Origin: Methylomonas montana | GTDB lineage: Bacteria > Pseudomonadota > Gammaproteobacteria > Methylococcales > Methylomonadaceae | Reading direction: 5' to 3' | NCBI RefSeq assembly: GCF_030490285.1 | Contig: NZ_CP129884.1 | Coordinates: 2,666,001 to 2,730,000, forward strand | DNA length: 64,000 bases | Shown: piece by piece, positions 34,095 to 43,161 of the stretch | Numbering within the stretch: position 1 is the stretch's first letter | Layout of the letters: every line of letters begins with the position of its first letter | Position numbers and translations under genes: made by a program | Notes under the pieces: generated by a model | What the model was told of the DNA's origin: nothing | The model's input: the letters and a program-made list of their open reading frames with translations, nothing else | Database searches by the model: none

Positions 34095-35485
34095 CCGAAC
34101 GCATCTTGTTCATCACCGGCCGGCTGGCCGAAAAGCAAGTCAAGCAAGTCCTGGAAAAAATGCAACCAGACTTTCAATACAAGGTGCATGTGATGGGCGT
34201 CACCGTCGCCGCGTTGATTACCAGCGACATGATTATCCGCCGCTTACCCGATGCGCAAGGCGCCGACCGGGTCATTTTGCCGGGTCGCTGCCGCGGCGAT
34301 CTGGAGGCCCTAGCCCAACATTTCGGCGTGCCGTTCGAGCGCGGCCCGGAAGAAATCAAGGACTTGCCGCTGCATTTCGGCATGGCCGCCCATCATTACG
34401 ATCTCAGCCAATACCAGACCAAAATCTTCGCCGAAATCACCGACGCCCCTAACATCAGTGTCGATGAGGTACTGGAGCGCGCTTATTACTACAAGGCCAA
34501 CGGCGCCGACGTGATCGACATCGGCTGCCTGCCCGGCACGCCGTTTCCGCATCTGGCCGATTGCATCCGCACCTTAAAGCAAGCAGGCTTCACCGTCAGC
34601 ATCGACTCGTTGGAAGACGCCGACCTGCTGGCCGGCGGCCAGGCCGGCGCCGATTACATGCTCAGTCTGACCGCCAAGAGCCTGTGGATCGCCGACGAAG
34701 TAGCCACCACGCCGATCCTGATCCCGGAAACGCATGGCGACTTGAGTACGCTGGACGCGGCCATAGAAATATTGCAGCGAAAAAATCGCGCCTTCATCGT
34801 CGACCCCATCCTCGACCCGATTCACTTTGGCTTTACCGAATCCATCGTTCGCAATCACGAATTCCGTCGCCGCTATCCAGATGTGGAAATGATGATGGGC
34901 GTCGGCAATCTGACCGAATTGACGCACGCCGACACCTCCGGCATCAATGCGATATTGCTGGGGATTTGCTCTGAGCTGAACATCAATCATATTCTGGCCA
35001 CCGAAGTCAGCAAACACGCGCGCCGCGCGATCCGCGAGGCCGATAGCGCCCGCCGCATCATGTACACCGCCAAACAGCACAACACCCTGCCCAAGCATAT
35101 CGCGCCCGACCTGTTAACCGTGCACGACACCGCGCCGTTTTTGAACAGCCGCGAAGAAATCGAAACACTGGCCGCGGAAATTAAAGACCCCAGTTACCGG
35201 GTCCAGGTCAGCAGCGACGGCATTCATATCTTCAATCGCGACGGCTTGCACACCGCCCAAGATCCATTCGAGCTTTATCCGAAACTGCACGTGGAAACCG
35301 ACGGCGGCCACGCTTTTTATCTGGGCGTGGAACTGGCCCGCGCCGAAATTGCCTGGCAATTGGGCAAGCGCTTCACCCAAGACCAGGCTTTAAGCTGGGG
35401 CTGCGCCGCGCAAGGCACTGAGCCAACCGTGGATTTGCACACCTTCAAACCGGCCGGCAGCACCTTGAAAAAGCACGAGGATTAA
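34091..35485 (+). CDS. Dihydropteroate synthase-like protein (tetrahydromethanopterin pathway)
   Basis: A 464-residue protein. The central part (about 140-320) has a DHPS-like TIM barrel: GADVIDIGCLPGTPFPH, SIDSLEDADLLAGGQAGADY and the late GNLTELTHADTSGINAILLG. The N-terminal about 130 residues are extra and contain RVILPGRCRGDLEAL; a C-terminal extension is also present. It probably makes the pterin-arylamine bond in methanopterin rather than in folate. Proteins of this sort are conserved in methanotrophs and methylotrophs. Translation is coupled to the flavoprotein gene. Confidence 0.85.
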   Translation: MTERILFITGRLAEKQVKQVLEKMQPDFQYKVHVMGVTVAALITSDMIIRRLPDAQGADRVILPGRCRGDLEALAQHFGVPFERGPEEIKDLPLHFGMAAHHYDLSQYQTKIFAEITDAPNISVDEVLERAYYYKANGADVIDIGCLPGTPFPHLADCIRTLKQAGFTVSIDSLEDADLLAGGQAGADYMLSLTAKSLWIADEVATTPILIPETHGDLSTLDAAIEILQRKNRAFIVDPILDPIHFGFTESIVRNHEFRRRYPDVEMMMGVGNLTELTHADTSGINAILLGICSELNINHILATEVSKHARRAIREADSARRIMYTAKQHNTLPKHIAPDLLTVHDTAPFLNSREEIETLAAEIKDPSYRVQVSSDGIHIFNRDGLHTAQDPFELYPKLHVETDGGHAFYLGVELARAEIAWQLGKRFTQDQALSWGCAAQGTEPTVDLHTFKPAGSTLKKHED

Positions 35486-35581
35486 TCGATTTCGACGGCA
35501 CAGACTCCGCCTGTCGCCGTTAAAGCCGAGAAAACCCCAAGTTTTTACAGACTTATCATCGACGGACGCGGATAATAACGT

Positions 35582-37012
35582 ATGAATACTATCACCCCAG
35601 CTATCCCCTCCTCAGCCTCGGCAAACACAGCAGAGAGTTCTTTCCATACCCTGCCGCTGTCAGCGGATATGCTGGCCACTTTGCAGCAGCTTGAATATCT
35701 GACGATGACGCCGATTCAGGCCGCCAGCCTGCCGATCGCATTGGACGGCCACGACCTGATCGCCCAGGCAAAAACCGGTAGCGGCAAAACTGCTGCATTC
35801 GGGCTGACTTTGTTGAACAACCTTAACCCACGCCGGTTTGCGGTCCAGGCCTTGGTGTTGTGCCCGACCCGCGAACTGGCCGAACAGGTCACGCAGGAAA
35901 TCCGCCGACTGGCCCGGTTTGCCGACAATATTAAAATCCTCTCGTTATGCGGCGGCACACCGCTGCGGCCGCAAGCGGCCAGTCTCGAGCACGGCGTCCA
36001 TATCGTGGTAGGCACACCGGGCCGCATCATCGATCATTTGAGCCGCGGCAGTCTGCAACTGGACGCATTGAATACCCTGGTACTGGACGAAGCCGACCGG
36101 ATGCTGGACATGGGCTTTTACGATGATATCGCCTCGGTGGCAAAACAATGCCCCGCCGGCCGCCAAACCCTGCTGTTCTCCGCCACCTATCCGGAAGGCA
36201 TCGCCAGACTGGCCAGCCAGTTTCTGCGCCATCCTCAGGAAGTGAAACTGCCGGAACAGCATCAGGATGACAAGATTCGCCAGCGCTTCTACGAGGTAAC
36301 AGACCGTGAGCGGCTTAAGGCCGTCGCCGTGTTGCTCAAACATTATCGTCCGATTAGCACCCTGGCCTTCTGCAACACCAAACAGCAATGCCGCGACTTG
36401 CTTGAGGTCCTGCATGCCCAAGGTTTTCATGCATTGACTTTGAATGGCGATTTGGAACAGCGGGAGCGGGATCAGGTACTGATTCAGTTCGCCAATCGCA
36501 GTTGCTCGGTGCTGGTGGCGACTGACGTGGCGGCGCGCGGGCTGGACATCGCTCAACTGGAAGCGGTGATCAACGTCGACATCACGCCCGATCCGGAAAT
36601 CCACATTCATCGCATCGGCCGCACCGGCCGCGCCGATGAAAACGGCTGGGCGCTGAGCCTGGTTGGCCCCGCCGAGCAGCGGCGAGTGTCCGCCATCGCC
36701 CAGCAGATGAATATCGATCCGGATTGGCACAGCCTGGCGGCGCTGCAAAATACTGATGCCGCACCGTTAACACCGCCAATGGCGACGCTGCTGATACTGG
36801 GAGGGCGCAAGGACAAAATCCGCCCCGGCGACGTGCTGGGAGCATTGACCGGCGAAGCCGGCTTCAATGCCGAACAAGTAGGCAAGATCACCGTCACCGA
36901 TCAAACCACCTTTGTGGCGGTCACCCGCGACATTGCCCGCGACGCAGTGCGCAAACTATCGGCCGGCAAACTGAAGGGTAAACCGGTGAAAGTGCGGATA
37001 TTGAAGGATTGA
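35582..37012 (+). CDS. dbpA: ATP-dependent RNA helicase DbpA
   Basis: A 476-residue DEAD-box helicase. It has the Q motif MTPIQAASLP, AKTGSGKT, PTRELAEQV, LDEADRML, SATYP, and in the second RecA domain ATDVAARGLD and HRIGRTGRA. The last about 75 residues form the DbpA RNA-binding domain, which recognises hairpin 92 of 23S rRNA. It acts in assembly of the large ribosomal subunit. It is a single gene. Confidence 0.94.
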   Translation: MNTITPAIPSSASANTAESSFHTLPLSADMLATLQQLEYLTMTPIQAASLPIALDGHDLIAQAKTGSGKTAAFGLTLLNNLNPRRFAVQALVLCPTRELAEQVTQEIRRLARFADNIKILSLCGGTPLRPQAASLEHGVHIVVGTPGRIIDHLSRGSLQLDALNTLVLDEADRMLDMGFYDDIASVAKQCPAGRQTLLFSATYPEGIARLASQFLRHPQEVKLPEQHQDDKIRQRFYEVTDRERLKAVAVLLKHYRPISTLAFCNTKQQCRDLLEVLHAQGFHALTLNGDLEQRERDQVLIQFANRSCSVLVATDVAARGLDIAQLEAVINVDITPDPEIHIHRIGRTGRADENGWALSLVGPAEQRRVSAIAQQMNIDPDWHSLAALQNTDAAPLTPPMATLLILGGRKDKIRPGDVLGALTGEAGFNAEQVGKITVTDQTTFVAVTRDIARDAVRKLSAGKLKGKPVKVRILKD

Positions 37013-37087
37013 TCGTTATATAACCGGACTAGCGCGCTAAATCGGGCTGATCGAATTCCCCAAATTTGTTCGCCGGTAATGGTTGGA

Positions 37088-37118
37088 TTGTTGGGTTCAC
37101 TCGTCGCAAACCCAACAA
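37088..37118. repeat. Inverted repeat in the dbpA-NifX spacer
   Basis: TTGTTGGGTT and AACCCAACAA form a 10-bp perfect stem around an 11-base loop, 76 bases after dbpA. It could be a terminator or a dispersed palindrome. The rest of the 296-base gap (37013-37308) shows no gene. Confidence 0.6.
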
Positions 37119-37308
37119 ATTCCTGGCCGAATGCCTTGCTCGACGCTATGTATCACGCAGCTAACAGCGCGTTACCGAGATTGGTATCTGTTTTGCTTGG
37201 TTTTTACAGACGCTCCCTTTCCTTACGGAACCCGATGATAAAAGCTGCCAACACATTTGCTGCCTCCTTGCCCACCCTGTCACGCCGACATGGCGGTAAG
37301 GATCGATC

Positions 37309-37671
37309 ATGATCCAATTTCCGATCAAACTGGCGGTCGCCAGCAAGGACAATATTTCGATCAACGAGCATTTCGGCCACGCTACAAAGTTTGGCATCTA
37401 TAACGTTACAGCGGACCACTGTGAACTGTTGGAAAGCCGAGAGGTTGCGCATTACTGTCTGGGCCAGCATTCCGACCAGTCAGCGATGAGCGGTATTCTG
37501 GAAGCCATCAAGGATTGCCATGCGGTATTCGTCGCCCGGATCGGCGATGGCCCGACCGAGAAAGTCCATGCCATAGGTGTGCGTGCCGTCTCCGAATATG
37601 CCTATGCCGCAGTCGAGGAGTCCTTGCTGGATTATGCCCGACGCACCGCGGCCGGCGAGGACATCGGATGA
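37309..37671 (+). CDS. NifX / dinitrogenase iron-molybdenum cofactor-binding domain protein
   Basis: A 120-residue single-domain protein of the NifX-NifB(C-terminal) group. INEHFGHATKFGIY near residues 17-30 is the family signature. Such proteins hold FeMo-cofactor or its NifB-co precursor. Its partner gene starts at its stop (ATGA overlap). TAAGGATCG precedes the ATG. No other nif gene is in the window, so it may belong to a distant nitrogenase set or bind another metal cluster. Confidence 0.8.
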   Translation: MIQFPIKLAVASKDNISINEHFGHATKFGIYNVTADHCELLESREVAHYCLGQHSDQSAMSGILEAIKDCHAVFVARIGDGPTEKVHAIGVRAVSEYAYAAVEESLLDYARRTAAGEDIG

Positions 37672-38039
37672 CGCCGGAACGAATCGCCAGCTGGCTGCAA
37701 GCCAATCCATTGACACCGATCCATGTCGATTGCGCGGTCACGGTGATGTTGAAAATCCTGGACGGCAAATGCAAAATGCGGCCGGGCGAAAAAGTCGTGA
37801 TGGCATTGCTGTACGACCAGATCAAATATCTGCCCGGCCAATTCCTGGACGCTGAACTGCATCCTTTAATCGCTTCCGCCCGCGAACTGGGTGATGACGA
37901 AGCGCTAAAAAATCTAATCTACGAAAAGCGCCTGCTGGCGGAAACCACGATTTCCCGGCCGGTGATGAAAGGTTTTAAGGCAATGATACGCCAACAAGGC
38001 CTGCTGGAAGACAGCCGCGACGACGAAGCCGACGCCTAA
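37668..38039 (+). CDS. Hypothetical protein coupled to the NifX-like gene
   Basis: A 123-residue soluble protein, mostly helical, starting MTPERIASWLQANPLTPIHV. It has two cysteines (about 21 and 34). Its ATG overlaps the upstream stop, so the two are made together and probably act on the same cofactor. It is not the DUF269 NifX-associated family as far as I can see. No family recognised. Confidence 0.7.
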   Translation: MTPERIASWLQANPLTPIHVDCAVTVMLKILDGKCKMRPGEKVVMALLYDQIKYLPGQFLDAELHPLIASARELGDDEALKNLIYEKRLLAETTISRPVMKGFKAMIRQQGLLEDSRDDEADA

Positions 38040-38054
38040 AACATCAACAACGCC

Positions 38055-38077
38055 GGCCGCTCATGCGCTCGGCGGCC
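38055..38077. terminator. Possible terminator hairpin between convergent genes
   Basis: GGCCGC and GCGGCC flank an 11-base loop between the NifX-partner gene and the radical SAM gene. The stem is only six bases with no T tract. Confidence 0.35.
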
Positions 38078-38094
38078 AAACACCAAATCACATT

Positions 38095-39171
38095 TCAGTC
38101 GAAAAAATCGAAACTCATCTGCCCACCGACGGTAGGCTTGCGAAACAGATCGGTGCGTAGCGGCGGTAAGGATTTATCCATGCCCAGCTTTTTGCTGATC
38201 AACCGAAAGCGCTGGGCAATCAACTCGGCATAGGCTCCGCTGCCGCGCAGGCGCTGATGGAATGTCGGATCATAGGCCTTGCCGTCCCGACTGTCGCGCA
38301 CCCTGTTCATCACATGCTCGGCCTTCAGCGGATAATGCTGGCGCAGCCATTCCTCGAACAAATCGGCCACTTCCAACGGCAAGCGCAGCAGTATGTATTC
38401 GGCGCTGAGCGCGCCAGCCTTGTGTGCGGCGGTGACGATGGCTTCCAGTTCGTAGTCGGTCAACACCGGAATCAGCGGCGCCACCATCACCCCGGCCGGA
38501 ATACCGACTTCGCGCAAGCGGGCCACGGTTTCCAGTCGCCGTTGCGGGGCGGCGGCGCGCGGTTCCAGCGTCCGTGCCAATGTTCTATTCAGCGTGGTGA
38601 TCGATAAATATACCGAAACCAAACCTTGCCCGGCCATCTCCTTCAATATATCCAGATCGCGCTCGATCAATGCCGACTTGGTGACGATGCTCAGCGGATG
38701 GCGGGTTTCCGCCAGCACTTCCAGAATCTGCCGCATCAACCGATGCTGGCGTTCCAGCGGCTGATAAGGATCGGTATTGGTGCCCAAAGCCAAGGGCGCG
38801 CAACGATAATTGCGCTTGCCCAGTTCCTCGCGTAGCAGGCACGCCGCATCGGGTTTGATCAGAATCCGACTCTCGAAATCCAATCCCGCCGAATAGCCCA
38901 GATAAGCATGCGTGGGCCGGGCAAAACAATAGATGCAACCATGCTCGCAACCCCGATATGGATTGATGGAGCGGTCGAACGGAATATCCGGCGAATCATT
39001 GTAATTGATCAGCGACTTGCTGCTGTCGACGATCACCTCGGTCTGCAACGGCGGCAGTTCCGCGTCCAGACTGCCCCAGCCGTCATCCTCGGCCTGCCCG
39101 CTTTGCTTTTCGAAGCGGCCGGTGACATTGCTGATGCTGGCGCGGCCTTTGTGGATCAGGGGTTTGGACAT
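38095..39171 (-). CDS. PA0069 family radical SAM protein
   Basis: A 358-residue radical SAM protein. The cluster motif is CEHGCIYC within NPYRGCEHGCIYCFARPTH (about residues 64-82). The family has no settled reaction. I chose ATG 39171 because MSKPLIHKGRASISNVTGRFE fits the usual start of the family. An IS630 element was inserted directly before this ATG, and its end supplies AAGAG four bases upstream. An ATG at 39219 inside the IS could add 16 residues. Native transcription signals are now beyond the IS, so expression may be lost or altered. Confidence 0.85.
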   Translation of the reverse strand: MSKPLIHKGRASISNVTGRFEKQSGQAEDDGWGSLDAELPPLQTEVIVDSSKSLINYNDSPDIPFDRSINPYRGCEHGCIYCFARPTHAYLGYSAGLDFESRILIKPDAACLLREELGKRNYRCAPLALGTNTDPYQPLERQHRLMRQILEVLAETRHPLSIVTKSALIERDLDILKEMAGQGLVSVYLSITTLNRTLARTLEPRAAAPQRRLETVARLREVGIPAGVMVAPLIPVLTDYELEAIVTAAHKAGALSAEYILLRLPLEVADLFEEWLRQHYPLKAEHVMNRVRDSRDGKAYDPTFHQRLRGSGAYAELIAQRFRLISKKLGMDKSLPPLRTDLFRKPTVGGQMSFDFFD

Positions 39172-39172
39172 A

Positions 39173-40273
39173 CTGCTCTTAAAATAAGTTAAGCCATATT
39201 CATGAGATAATATTTCCATGAAATGTAAACGAGATTCAGACGGCCGGGAAATTGATCACCATACTCTGCAAGTGATGCGACAGCAGGCGGTCAAAGCGGT
39301 GAAAAATGGGCAGACGGCGGCCAGTGTGGCGGCAGCGATGGGCGTCAACATTCGCACGGTGTTTCGGTGGTTGTCCGACTTTGCAACCGGCGGTCAAAAT
39401 GCCCTGCTGGCCAAGAAGATTACGGGCCGCCCACCGCTGGTGACGCCCGACGAAATGCGCTGGATCGCCGAGACCGTGCGGGACAAAACACCCTGGCAAA
39501 TGAGACTGGAATTTGGCTTGTGGACCTTGTCGCTCATCGGGGAAGTCATCTATCGCCAGTTTGGCAAACGCCTGACCGCGCCGAGTGTGGGACGGATCAT
39601 GCGGTTGCTGGGGTTTACCCCGCAAAAACCCTTGTATCGGGCTTGGCAGCAGGACCCGGTCTTGGTGGAACAGTGGCAGGCCGACGAGTTTCCGGCATTG
39701 AAGGCTGAAGCCAAACGCACGGGTGCAGTGATTTATTTTGCCGACGAAGCCGGCGTGCGCTCCGACTTTCATGCTGGCACCACCTGGGCGCCGGTCGGTC
39801 GGACGCCGACCGTGAAGGCGACCGGGCGACGATATGGTTTGAATCTGATCTCTGCGGTCAGTGCGCGGGGCGATTTTCGCTTTATGGTGCAAGAAGGCAA
39901 CGTCACAGCCGACGTGTTTATCGAATTCCTGAAACGTCTGCTGCGCGGTGCCGAACAGCCTATCATCTTGGTCGTCGACGGCCATCCGATTCACAAAGCC
40001 AAGAGCGTTAAAACGTTTGTGGAGCAACAGCAAGGTCAGTTGCAGTTGGTTTTTCTACCACCGTACGCGCCGCAATTGAATCCGGACGAACAGGTCTGGG
40101 GCTATATCAAACCGCGCGTCGCCAAGCAAATGCCAGAAAATAAAATTGAATTAAAGAAACTCGTCCAATCCGCCATGCATCGCTTACAGAAACTCCCACA
40201 TGTCGTGAAATCTTTTTTCAGACACCCAGAATGTCAATATGCAGGTTAGTGACAATACTTTCTTTAAGAGCAG
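39173..40273. mobile_element. IS630 family insertion sequence
   Basis: An 1101-base element with 17-bp terminal inverted repeats (CTGCTCTTAAAATAAGT at the left and its near complement at 40257-40273; 15 of 17 match). TA dinucleotides flank both ends (39171-39172 and 40274-40275), the target duplication of this family. It carries one intact transposase gene and looks recent. Confidence 0.85.
39218..40249 (+). CDS. IS630 family transposase
   Basis: A 343-residue transposase. Residues 15-60 form an HTH with AASVAAAMGVNIRTVFRWL. The DDE catalytic triad is Asp176 (YFADEAG), Asp254 (VVDGHP) and Glu291 (LNPDEQVWG). The frame is complete and lies within matching terminal repeats, so the element should be active. 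Confidence 0.95.
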   Translation: MKCKRDSDGREIDHHTLQVMRQQAVKAVKNGQTAASVAAAMGVNIRTVFRWLSDFATGGQNALLAKKITGRPPLVTPDEMRWIAETVRDKTPWQMRLEFGLWTLSLIGEVIYRQFGKRLTAPSVGRIMRLLGFTPQKPLYRAWQQDPVLVEQWQADEFPALKAEAKRTGAVIYFADEAGVRSDFHAGTTWAPVGRTPTVKATGRRYGLNLISAVSARGDFRFMVQEGNVTADVFIEFLKRLLRGAEQPIILVVDGHPIHKAKSVKTFVEQQQGQLQLVFLPPYAPQLNPDEQVWGYIKPRVAKQMPENKIELKKLVQSAMHRLQKLPHVVKSFFRHPECQYAG

Positions 40274-40275
40274 TA

Positions 40276-40858
40276 ACATGGTCGAACAATATGAATACTG
40301 AAACTGCAATCTACAACGGCTTAGCACAGGTTTCAAGCAACGCCGCTTATCGACAAATGAATTTACTTGCGCCAAGTCAATATCCAAAACACAAGCCAAA
40401 CAGTCATTTAATATTTATTAATTTGGCCGCATTGATTTTCTAGCTTATTTTTCTCACGCTTCAAATTACTGCATATTAAGCCAGTAAATTAGCCATCACC
40501 CAGGTTCTTATCAAAACGATATTTCGTACTTCGCGCGACATATCGTGCCGAAACGATTACGTACCAGTTCGCCTCGCCGCCGGCTTCCGCCAAATACCTA
40601 CAAATAAAATAGATAAAAAACATAAAGTTAGATTGTTTTTACACAACCCAATCATCACTGGCACAAGAATTGGCTATGAATCCATGTAATACATTTTTTT
40701 AAATAACGACAAACCGTTAAAAAGCTTAACTTTAAAAATTAGTAAGCGGTATGTTGATGGAAAGATACAAAATCTCTCAATTGACTACCGTTAAATAATT
40801 ACGGGATGTCTGTATTTTTTATTACCCGACAAACCTAATCAAATAAAGAGGTATTAAT
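40276..40858. other. Intergenic region, AT-rich
   Basis: 583 bases between the IS and the PEP-CTERM gene. The first part was once the upstream region of the radical SAM gene. Short frames occur but lack ribosome-binding sites. The right part is AT-rich and holds a sigma-54-like site. No RNA gene seen. Confidence 0.5.
40659..40675 (+). promoter_or_regulatory. Sigma-54-like promoter upstream of the PEP-CTERM gene
   Basis: TGGCACAAGAATTGGCT has a perfect -24 box and a -12 region TTGG in place of TTGC; the GC pair is one base further than usual. It lies 184 bases before the PEP-CTERM start. Sigma-54 control by PrsK/PrsR-type systems is known for PEP-CTERM genes. Confidence 0.35.
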
Positions 40859-41821
40859 ATGGATTCAATTAAATTTAAAAAGCGCTTCGATAGCGATATT
40901 AAGACCATACCGTCAATCACATCGGGATCGATAAACCATCGCGGCAGGCTTTCCAGTGTGGCATTGGCGATTACATTGTTGCTCGGCGCACATTCAGGAT
41001 CTGCTTGGGCCGCTGCTTTCGATGGCAATATTGTGATTCACGGCTCGGCGGAGTTCGACAGCTTAGGCGCCCCATCGGCACCGATTAATGCCACGCAAAG
41101 CGGCTCGTTGACTAGCATCATTGGCGGTGCGACGGCGACCACTACCTTGAGTGGGGCGACAATCACCGGTGCCGATCCGCTGACGGGTAATTTGACAAAT
41201 ATTGGCGATGGGTTCGGGATTGATTTTAACGCCAGCGGAAACTCCACAAACGGCGCTTCAGTGGTTAACCCTTTATTCGGCGACTATACGTTTTCGCTGC
41301 AAAACAATTCAGCCTTGGATAGCTTCCTGGTCAGTCTGAAATTTCAATTCAGTTTTCAAGCCAGCGCCACCGATACGGTAAGGTCTACTACCGACAATGG
41401 CGAATTTGCCGAATCACTAGTAACGCTGCATAAACAAGATGGCACGGAGTTGCTATTTGCGAAAGCGCTTTCCGATACCATCAATGGCAATCAGCAATTT
41501 CTGTTCACCAATAACCTGGTCGATTCCGCTGCCGGCTTTGGCGGCACATTGACCGATGGCGGTTTCTTGCTGTTGACGTTTCTGTTAAATCCCGGTGATT
41601 TAATCAATTTAGGCGATAGCGCAGCCGAAGTATCGTTACGCGGCTCCGCCGATTCCGGTAGTTTCTTTGGCAACGTCTCGACCCTGATTACCGTCGATTC
41701 GGTCGTAAATCAACGCATTTCGACGGTCCCTGAACCGGAAAGCTTAACCTTGCTGGCTATCGGCTTTATTTCGCTATTCGCATCCAAACGCCGCGCCAAC
41801 GTTTCTTTCGCTAACATCTAA
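40859..41821 (+). CDS. PEP-CTERM sorting domain surface protein
   Basis: A 320-residue exported protein. An N-terminal charged lead of about 30 residues precedes a signal peptide ending SAWA-AA near 52. The mature part is a serine-, threonine- and glycine-rich beta domain. The C-terminus has the sorting signal VPEPESLTLLAIGFISLFAS then KRR (about 292-314). Such proteins are cut and anchored or released by an exosortase, often with exopolysaccharide. AGAGG precedes the ATG. A secreted tail-collar protein gene follows 14 bases later, so the two are likely exported together. Confidence 0.88.
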   Translation: MDSIKFKKRFDSDIKTIPSITSGSINHRGRLSSVALAITLLLGAHSGSAWAAAFDGNIVIHGSAEFDSLGAPSAPINATQSGSLTSIIGGATATTTLSGATITGADPLTGNLTNIGDGFGIDFNASGNSTNGASVVNPLFGDYTFSLQNNSALDSFLVSLKFQFSFQASATDTVRSTTDNGEFAESLVTLHKQDGTELLFAKALSDTINGNQQFLFTNNLVDSAAGFGGTLTDGGFLLLTFLLNPGDLINLGDSAAEVSLRGSADSGSFFGNVSTLITVDSVVNQRISTVPEPESLTLLAIGFISLFASKRRANVSFANI

Positions 41822-41835
41822 TATAGGTAACTATC

Positions 41836-42498
41836 ATGTCAAAACCAACATTCAAACCACTATTAAAACTGGCCATGATCGCCATCACCGGATTACCGCT
41901 ATCCGCCTCGGCTTGCGGTTCCGACCCCTTTCTGGGCGAAATTTGCACATTCACTTATAACTTCTGCCCCCGCGGTTATTTGGAAGCAGCCGGACAGACC
42001 CTGAGCATTCAGCAAAATACAGCCTTGTTTGCGTTATTGGGTACGCAGTATGGTGGCGATGGGGTGCAGACGTTCGCGCTGCCGGATCTGCGCGGCCGTT
42101 CTCCGGTCGGGGACGGGCAAGGTCCGGGGCTATCGCCTATCCAGGTCGGCGAAGAAACCGGTTCGGAATTTGTCACCATACTCCCAAACCAAATGCCCGC
42201 GCACAACCACACAGCACAAACCAACGTGACCATGTCTGCTTCGATTAATGCGGTAAGCAGTGCCGGCAACACGACCAATCCGTCCGGAAAAGTATTGGCG
42301 GCTTCGGCATCCAGGGATAACCTATATTCGAACGCAACGCCTAATACGTCGCTAGACCCAGGCGCCATCAGCACTTCAGCATCGGCAACGACCCAAGTAG
42401 GCATTGCGGGAGGAAACCAGCCCCTTTACGTTCGTTCGCCTGTTTTGGGTATCAAATACTGTGTAGCCACACAAGGTATTTTTCCTTCCCGAAATTAG
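41836..42498 (+). CDS. Secreted phage tail-collar domain protein
   Basis: A 220-residue protein with a signal peptide (about 1-26, LPLSASA-CG). FLGEICTFTYNFCPRGYLEA-type opening, then QYGGDGVQTFALPDLRGRSP and NQMPAHNHT are marks of the tail-collar (microcystin-dependent protein) family. Four cysteines suggest disulfides. Family members in bacteria are often secreted with unclear roles. It lies 14 bases after the PEP-CTERM gene and no phage structural genes are near, so it is probably a host surface protein. Confidence 0.88.
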   Translation: MSKPTFKPLLKLAMIAITGLPLSASACGSDPFLGEICTFTYNFCPRGYLEAAGQTLSIQQNTALFALLGTQYGGDGVQTFALPDLRGRSPVGDGQGPGLSPIQVGEETGSEFVTILPNQMPAHNHTAQTNVTMSASINAVSSAGNTTNPSGKVLAASASRDNLYSNATPNTSLDPGAISTSASATTQVGIAGGNQPLYVRSPVLGIKYCVATQGIFPSRN

Positions 42499-42572
42499 CG
42501 GCTGGAATCGGATAGGTCTCGCCTGCTTTGCCCTGTTTGTTGGCACAAAATTGGCGAGGATCCGCCGACACT

Positions 42573-42604
42573 CATAGTTCCCACGACCCAGCGCGGGAAC
42601 TATG
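42573..42604. repeat. Palindromic repeat
   Basis: CATAGTTCCC and GGGAACTATG form a 10-bp perfect stem. The TTCCCACG / CGGGAA core is shared with the element at 4358-4451. It lies 75 bases after the tail-collar gene and could also stop transcription. Confidence 0.7.
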
Positions 42605-42699
42605 AAACCAGGCAAAAACCTTCGATAGATGGGACAACCGGTAGATCCTGGGTGCGAACGACCCAAATTCAAGGCGCGGCAACGCAAATAAAAACCGGT

Positions 42700-43044
42700 T
42701 TAGCCGAGTTTAAATCCCACATAAAAACCGCCCGCACCACTAACGCCCCGACTGGTAAATACCGCCAAACGGTCCAGCAAGAAACTGCCGGACTCCTTGG
42801 CAGCCTCAGCGGCGGAACTGGCCGCATTTTCCAAAGCCAGATTATTGATGTTGATCAGGTCGTAATATTCGGCAGCGAACAAAATCACGACAATCGCTCC
42901 ACCCACGAACAAAGCCGTGCGCAGCATTTTTTTGGCAAAATAGCCTACCGCCATCCCCAGAATAAACGGCGCGCCTATATTACCCAGCAGGAAGGCCTCG
43001 GAAAAAATGTCGTTGGAAGCGTGTGTTTCAATGGCGTTGTTCAT
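42700..43044 (-). CDS. FUN14-like small membrane protein
   Basis: A 114-residue protein with two hydrophobic helices. GAPFILGMAVGYFAKKMLRTA and the ILFAAEYYDLININ stretch resemble bacterial FUN14-family proteins, and the C-terminus ends in a glycine-rich GVSGAGGFYVGFKLG. It probably sits in the inner membrane. Function unknown. The ribosome-binding site is weak. Confidence 0.7.
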   Translation of the reverse strand: MNNAIETHASNDIFSEAFLLGNIGAPFILGMAVGYFAKKMLRTALFVGGAIVVILFAAEYYDLININNLALENAASSAAEAAKESGSFLLDRLAVFTSRGVSGAGGFYVGFKLG

Positions 43045-43161
43045 AAAATCCAGTCGTAAATCATTAAAAAATCGCCGATGATTTTATAACGAATCCGGCC
43101 CAAGCTACGAATTGCCAAGGACTGAGATATTCTGATACTGGAGTCTGGAAGCCATAGCCCC

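Noticed and set aside
40302-40443. Short plus-strand frame after the IS element
   Set aside because: No ribosome-binding site and no hydrophobic or family pattern; it lies in DNA that was once the upstream region of the radical SAM gene.
41836-42498. Tail-collar protein as a sign of a prophage
   Set aside because: It has a signal peptide and sits beside a PEP-CTERM gene; no capsid, terminase, lysis or integrase genes are near.
42652-43059. 135-codon plus-strand frame opposite the FUN14-like gene
   Set aside because: It is antisense to a gene with clear membrane helices and family pattern; no ribosome-binding site.
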